From the NCBI RefSeq assembly GCF_041146395.1, contig NC_090996.1:27428738-27492737 (forward strand): 64,000 nucleotides of DNA. The letters are read 5' to 3'. The translations under genes were made by a program, and so were the position numbers. The DNA is from Eulemur rufifrons. Its lineage: Eukaryota; Chordata; Mammalia; Primates; Lemuridae. This document shows positions 59,340 to 64,000 of the stretch, piece after piece (position 1 is the first letter of the stretch; the number at the start of each line of letters is the position of its first letter). The notes under the pieces were generated by a model that saw nothing but the letters and a program-made list of their open reading frames with translations, ran no database searches and had not been told where the DNA came from.

Positions 59340-60539
59340 TGGTCTAACCAGGAACGACTGTACCTGTTAAAGCAAAGCCCAAGCACTTTTCTCTAGGTGA
59401 GGCCTCAGGCTCTTCTGCCAAGCCTGCTGGCTCAAATCCATAAGCCAACCTGGCTCATAGTCCCTGCAACCTTTGTCATCTGGATTCACAAACCTGGGCA
59501 GATGAGAAACAAGGGAAGGAGGTAGGCAATGAGGATTCGCTAGAGGCAGATGCCAGAAACAGCGGAGAGTGACTGCTCACAGGCTGCAAAGAGGAGACAG
59601 AGATCTATAAAAAGTAGACAGGAGAACTATAAAAGCTCAGCAGCCTAGGGCTTTGGAGCGTTAGGACAAATTGTTCTGCCTACTTCATGGAGTGAGGCTG
59701 TAATACAGTCCAGTACAGCAACTGATGTTCTTAATAATATACCTGGCTCTCTAAATAACAGCACATTTGGATTAGGGCTTTTTACAAGTATAGCTGTTAC
59801 AAGGGTTAGGATGGAAGAAAAAGGGCAGTTTTAAAAAAGGGAGGGTCACGGTAGTCACTGACTGGCTGAATATGTCACCCCACGCCCATGCTCATTCCTG
59901 CACGGGGAATAGAACAGATTATCTATTGGCTCTCTTTAAAAATTGGTCATTCCCCCTTTCTCAGGGCAATGGTATCCAGATCTCATTTTAAGAGAACTAT
60001 GCTCCCCATTCTTAGGCATATAACTTGGGTGAGATTGATACCGCCCCTTCTGTAGGGGTAAGCCTTATGGCTTAAGCCAATCTAAATATGCCATCTACCC
60101 TTCTGACCTCGGTTCAGAGAGGAGCATGAATCTGAACTGGCATTGCCGTAATGCAAGGGGATGTTTGCTGGGGCTTCTGAGAAAAAAGGTACTTCCTTCC
60201 TCACCCCCTGGGGTGGTGTCTCCCAAGAATGTGGTCCAGAACTGATGTAGCCATTCCACTCCTGTGAAGGGGGGAGCCTGGAGCTTACACATAAGGCACA
60301 GGGGACAAACGGAGAGAAGTTGGATTCTTATAACATCATTTGGGCAGCTGGATCAAACCTCACCAGCAGCTGATATAAAGTTTTAATTTATATATGCCAA
60401 CGGACTCCTCTTCCTGATTAAGCTAATTTGAAATGATGTGGGGCTATTTACAATGAAATGATGCCTGACTGACATAAGAGGTGACACCTGAATAGAATCT
60501 TGAACAAGGGATAGAATTTTAACTAGAAACAAATGCATT
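59340..60539. other. No gene or repeat recognised
   Basis: Intergenic DNA of mixed composition with no clear transposon or exon. Confidence 0.35.
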
Positions 60540-60765
60540 CCAACAATAATAACAACAGTACTAACAATATCAAGCACAGCAAAATGTATCAAGTGCATTA
60601 GTACGTTGCAGAAGCTTTGCCTAGTGCTTGATTTGATCCTCAGGAAAACCATAGGAGGTTGGTGCTATGATTATCTCATTTCAGACACAGTAGCTGAAGC
60701 TCAGAGAAATTAATTGACTTAAGGTCACACAGCCGGGAAGTGGGCTGAACAGCTCTGCCAGCTGC
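60540..60765 (+). repeat. MIR SINE
   Basis: AATATCAAGCACAGCAAAATGTATCAAGTGC..., TGATTATCTCATTTCAGACACAGTAGCTGAAGCTCAGAGAAATTAATTGACTTAAGGTCACACAGCC. Confidence 0.8.
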
Positions 60766-61129
60766 CAGGAAAATGCTCTTCTCTTGCCACCTGTCTTCTC
60801 ACCTAAGCCTCTAGGCAGACGAGTGAAAAGGAGGAGGGTGTATGAGCTGAAAGAGCACCGCCAGGAGAGAGTGGACCTGTGCAGTGGTGAGGGGCAAGGT
60901 GAGGCAGGCATGAGGCTAAGAGGCTGCTGGCACTCAGTGGTGACGTGGTTTGGTTGCAGCCATTGCTATTAACCAACATACCGGTACAATTTTGAAGTAG
61001 CTCAGTATCTGCCAATAGAGCTACCCCCAACTGCTTCCCAGGTTCAAAACGGGTTTTGCCAGGGTTGATATTTTGAGGGATGTCATCCTGGTTCTTTGGC
61101 TTTTTGCATGGAAAAATCACAAGCAGGGC

Positions 61130-61690
61130 CAGTGCGACAGAGTGATGACAGACACTTAGCACTTCCACACGGGCAGCCTTTATTGCAGGCCCATCAGCAT
61201 AGACTAGAAAGCGAAAGTGCATTTCCTGATGGAAAACGGGTTTATCTCTGAGAGTGGAGAAGATGCTGGGGTCTTACCAGGCTTCTACTTTTATGTCTAC
61301 ACCTTATGACGTGCTAAATGGTGAGTGGAATATTCATTAGTTCTCTGGGAAAAGGGTGGAGGGTTCTTAGAACTAAGGGTCCTGCGTACTTTTATCTTTA
61401 TAGGGTAACTTCCAGGGGTTGCCATGACAATCGTAAACTGTCATGGCACTGGGGGGTGTGATTTTTACTATGCTAATGTATGTTAAAAGGGAAAATGTAA
61501 CTTCTGGACATGAGCTCCCAGTTTCTGTGCATGCTCCTGGCCAGGAAAAGGCCCTAACCTCAAGTTCCTGCTGTTGCGGGTTTGGTTCTAAATACTCCTT
61601 GGCCTCCTCATTTTTGCCCCTCTCCTCTTTTCCTATGGTTAGTGCTGCCAACCTGCACCTGTCCCTAACAGGTTTACCTTATCGAGATAT
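61130..61690 (-). mobile_element. ERV1-like LTR remnant
   Basis: Shows CAGCCTTTATTGCAGGCCCATCAGCATAGACTAG and AGGGTAACTTCCAGGGGTTGCCATGACAATCGTAAACTGTCATGGCACTGG, a text typical of ERV1-group LTRs. Family and exact ends are uncertain. An unrelated open frame crosses it. Confidence 0.55.
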
Positions 61691-61694
61691 TCAT

Positions 61695-62165
61695 ATCTTG
61701 TTTATTCATGCATCAGCCATTCGAGTGTCTATGCGTCAAGCAGCCTGCTTGGTGAGCGAGACAGTCAAGGGAACTGCCCTCACAGACCTGATAGTCGGGC
61801 TGGGAAAGACAAAATTAATCAAAGAATTACACCTGTAAACATGTAATTAGCAACTGTGCAAAGTATAATGAGGGATAAGAATAGAAAGCTATGATAAAGA
61901 CTGAGGGAGACCTGGTTTAGATGGGGAGAGTGTGTGCACGTGTGTAGGGTAAAGCCTCTCCATGGAAGTGTCGCAGGCCTTGATGTTCACATGGACTTTT
62001 GCTCAGCAGGTCAGAGACATTCTAAGCAGAAGGACCAGCACATGCAGAGGGGGAAGTGGATTTGTATGTTTAATGAACTGAGAGCCAGTTTGGCTGCAAA
62101 GTTAGTGGGTGAGAGGTAGGAGGGGGCTGGACCATGCAGGGCCTTGAGGCCACCATTAAGACTTT
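61695..62165 (+). repeat. Ancient interspersed repeat fragment (family not named)
   Basis: TTGTTTATTCATGCATCAGCC..., AATTACACCTGTAAACATGTAATTAGCAACTGTGC and GTAGGAGGGGGCTGGACCATGCAGGGCCTTGAGGCCACCATTAAGACTTTTATTT belong to the family seen at 33,050-34,190. Confidence 0.6.
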
Positions 62166-62239
62166 TATTTCTGTCACTCGTTCCCTTCTTCACATTTCCT
62201 GAGACTCCTCCTCTGGGCCAGGCCAAATTCTGGGAATAG

Positions 62240-62500
62240 GAATAGAGTGGTTAATAACAATAACAATGGCTAATATGCATTGACTACTCACCATTTGCTA
62301 ATAGAACTATTATTCTAAGCACTTTGACACATGAACTCCTTTAACCCTATGACTTAGATGCTACTATTATTCCCATTTGACAGATAGGGAAACTGAGGCA
62401 TGGAAAAACTATGTAATTTTCAAGATCATACAACTAGTAAGTGGTAGAACCAGGATGAACCCAAGCAGTTTGACTTCAAAATCCATAAGCATTTATGGTC
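62240..62500 (+). repeat. MIR SINE
   Basis: CAATGGCTAATATGCATTGACTACTCACCATTTGC, ATTATTCCCATTTGACAGATAGGGAAACTGAGGCATGG, CATACAACTAGTAAGTGGTAGAACCAGGATG. This is a full MIR. Confidence 0.9.
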
Positions 62501-62604
62501 ATAACCACTATGTTTCATGTGTGCCTCCTGTCCACGTTTACAGAACAGTAGTTCTGGCCACATTAGCCATTCAAATAGTGTTTCAGATGTAGGCAGCTAA
62601 ATTA

Positions 62605-62760
62605 GAACAGAACTTCCCAAATTTGGCAGATCATAAGAGCTCCCCTGGAGTGCTTGTTAAAAAGATCTTTTTTTTAAGAAAGAGATTTTATTCAATAGGT
62701 CCAACCTGGAATTTGTATTTTAACAAGTTTGACAAATGCTGGTTTAGTAGTTCAGCGCAA
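62605..62760. mobile_element. MER5-like hAT MITE remnant
   Basis: AACTTCCCAAATTTGGCAGATCATAAGAGCTCCCCTGGAGTGCTTGTTAAAA...GTCCAACCTGGAATTTGTATTTTAACAAG; an A/T-run has expanded inside. Confidence 0.65.
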
Positions 62761-62849
62761 TCGCTTCTGGGTGGCTTGTAGTTTTATTATTTTTCTAGAT
62801 CCTGTTATTGAACCAAACTGGGATCCACTTGCCTGCCCCAGCCAAGCCA

Positions 62850-63135
62850 AATACTGAAGCTGAGAGTCGCAGCAGGACAAAGAGGCATTTTTATTGCAAG
62901 TTGCCATGCAAGGAGAAGGAGCAGCTAATGCTTAAAACTTGAACTTCCTGATGGCTTACAAGCCCGGGTTTTTAAAGGCAGGGGTATATTTCAGGAGGTC
63001 CTAGCCTCCAAAAGGGGAGATTCTTGAAGTAGGGGTGGGGGATGGAATTGGTGAATTCACCGATTCTTCAGTTAATGGAAAGGGGGAAATTTAGAGCAAA
63101 GAATGGTGGTCAGAGTTCAATTCCTCAGTTTCCCC
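62850..63135 (-). mobile_element. ERV-type LTR remnant
   Basis: AAGAGGCATTTTTATTGCAAGTTGCCATGCAAGGAGAAGGAGCAGCTAATGCTTAAAACTTGAACTTCCTGATGGCTTACAAGCCCGGGTTTTTAAAGGCAGGGG is the reverse of an LTR with its polyadenylation region. Family not fixed. Confidence 0.55.
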
Positions 63136-63399
63136 TTATCTACATTTTTCTCTCTGGTGGGGGTTTCTAAAAACCAGCTCAAGAACATGTGTTAAGATGC
63201 CAGCGTTTAGTTTTCACAGGGAACCCAAACACCTCCTGTCTGGCTCACTTGGACGCCGTTGCTCTCACCAAGTTTCCCCTTCACTTTTCAAGGCTAGCCA
63301 GGTGCTCAGAACTTCCCCTGAAGGAACTCAAGATTTTCCTTTATTTGCATGTTTGGGGGGGGCCCTGCAGGCCCCTCGGAAGGGCCCCTGCTCCATCTC

Positions 63400-63570
63400 A
63401 ATGTGTGTCACCTTTGTGCAAGTCGCTTCATCTCTCTGAGCATCAGTTTTCCCACCTGACAAGTTGCTAATGACAGCACTCCCTCCTAGGCTGTTGTGCG
63501 GATTAAGTGAGCCACAGGCAAGGTGCTTAGCACAGTGCCTGGTTGTAGCAAGTGAAGATAATAATAGAAT
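63400..63570 (-). repeat. MIR SINE
   Basis: Reverse MIR: GTGCAAGTCGCTTCATCTCTCTGAGCATCAGTTTTCCCACCTG...TAGCACAGTGCCTGGTTG. Confidence 0.8.
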
Positions 63571-63575
63571 GACAG

Positions 63576-64000
63576 TGTCAATGGAAAAAAAGCCAAACTC
63601 TGTAAAATAATTTAACGAGATTTATTCTGAGCCAAATTTGAGGATCATGACCCGGAGCCACGTCCAAGAGGCCTTGAGCAAGTGGACTCTCTGTGGCTGG
63701 GTTACAGTTTGCATTTATACATTTCAGGGAGACAGGGGCTCCAGATAAAGTCATAAATCAATACGTGGGAGGCATATATTGGTTTGGCCCGAAAAGGTGG
63801 GCTATCTGGAAGTGGGGGCTTACAGGTTATAGGTGAGTTTAAAGATTCTTTGGCTTGTAATTGGCTAAAGACATGAAGCTTTGTCTAAAGGCTTGGAATG
63901 TTTTAACATAGTTGCTGTTTATCAGAGATAAGCCGCCAGGACATATATTTGTTGTGTAAATTGAGGACCTGTAGTGTTTGTCTTGCATACGCTTAGGCCT
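63576..64000 (-). mobile_element. ERV1-type LTR, cut by the window end
   Basis: TGTCAATGGAAAAAAAGCC...GTAAAATAATTTAACGAGATTTATTCTGAGCCAAATTTGAGGATCATGACCCGGAGCC, then TTATACATTTCAGGGAGACAGG and CATATATTGGTTTGGCCCGAAAAGG. This is the reverse of an ERV1-group LTR. No internal retroviral sequence is in view; it would lie beyond 64,000 if present. Confidence 0.7.

Noticed and set aside
58593..59345. Possible target duplication of the MLT2 LTR (CTAAC on the left, TCTAAC three bases past the right end)
   Set aside because: The right copy is not adjacent to the LTR terminus, so the match may be coincidental.

Overview
This window is nuclear genomic DNA from a primate, most probably a strepsirrhine (a lemur or close relative). 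The evidence is in the young repeats. Two Alu elements (14.68-15.02 kb and 49.15-49.45 kb) carry the middle segment ending in a TATATGGACAACTAAAATAT-type insertion that I associate with lemuriform Alus. The L1 at 13.95-15.88 kb ends in a 3' UTR and tail I associate with strepsirrhine L1s. Bacterial concepts such as operons, ribosome binding sites and CRISPR do not apply here.

Only one protein-coding feature is supported: coding exon 1 of SHISA9 (CKAMP44), on the minus strand at 9199-9761. It encodes a signal peptide, a cysteine-rich ectodomain, one transmembrane helix and the first cytoplasmic residues. It ends at a clean AG|GTGGGC splice donor. Transcription runs right to left, so 1-9198 is the 5' part of a long intron 1, and the remaining exons lie to the left, outside the window. 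Exon and promoter sit in a CpG island spanning roughly 8.05-11.17 kb. From about 10.6 kb to 64 kb I see no gene; this is upstream intergenic DNA. In human the upstream neighbour is CPPED1, which is outside this window if synteny holds.

Most of the recognisable content is layered transposable-element sequence. It comprises young Alu and L1 insertions with target-site duplications, older L1M fragments, L2 and MIR fossils, MER20/MER5-like hAT copies, a Tigger-like DNA element, and LTRs of the MLT1, MST and MLT2 types plus ERV1-like ones. Several are nested: Alu in L1, MITE in MITE, DNA transposon in MLT2 LTR, MLT1 LTR in an older repeat, and an L1 tail in a DNA transposon. These give a relative chronology.

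The intervals that look repeat-poor and might be regulatory are the 13.2-13.9 kb segment, rich in TAATTA-type sites, and a 15-bp perfect inverted repeat at 51.63-51.68 kb that carries E-boxes and an octamer motif. I found no evidence of a previously undescribed gene system. Repeat family names are from memory of consensus sequences and should be confirmed with RepeatMasker.
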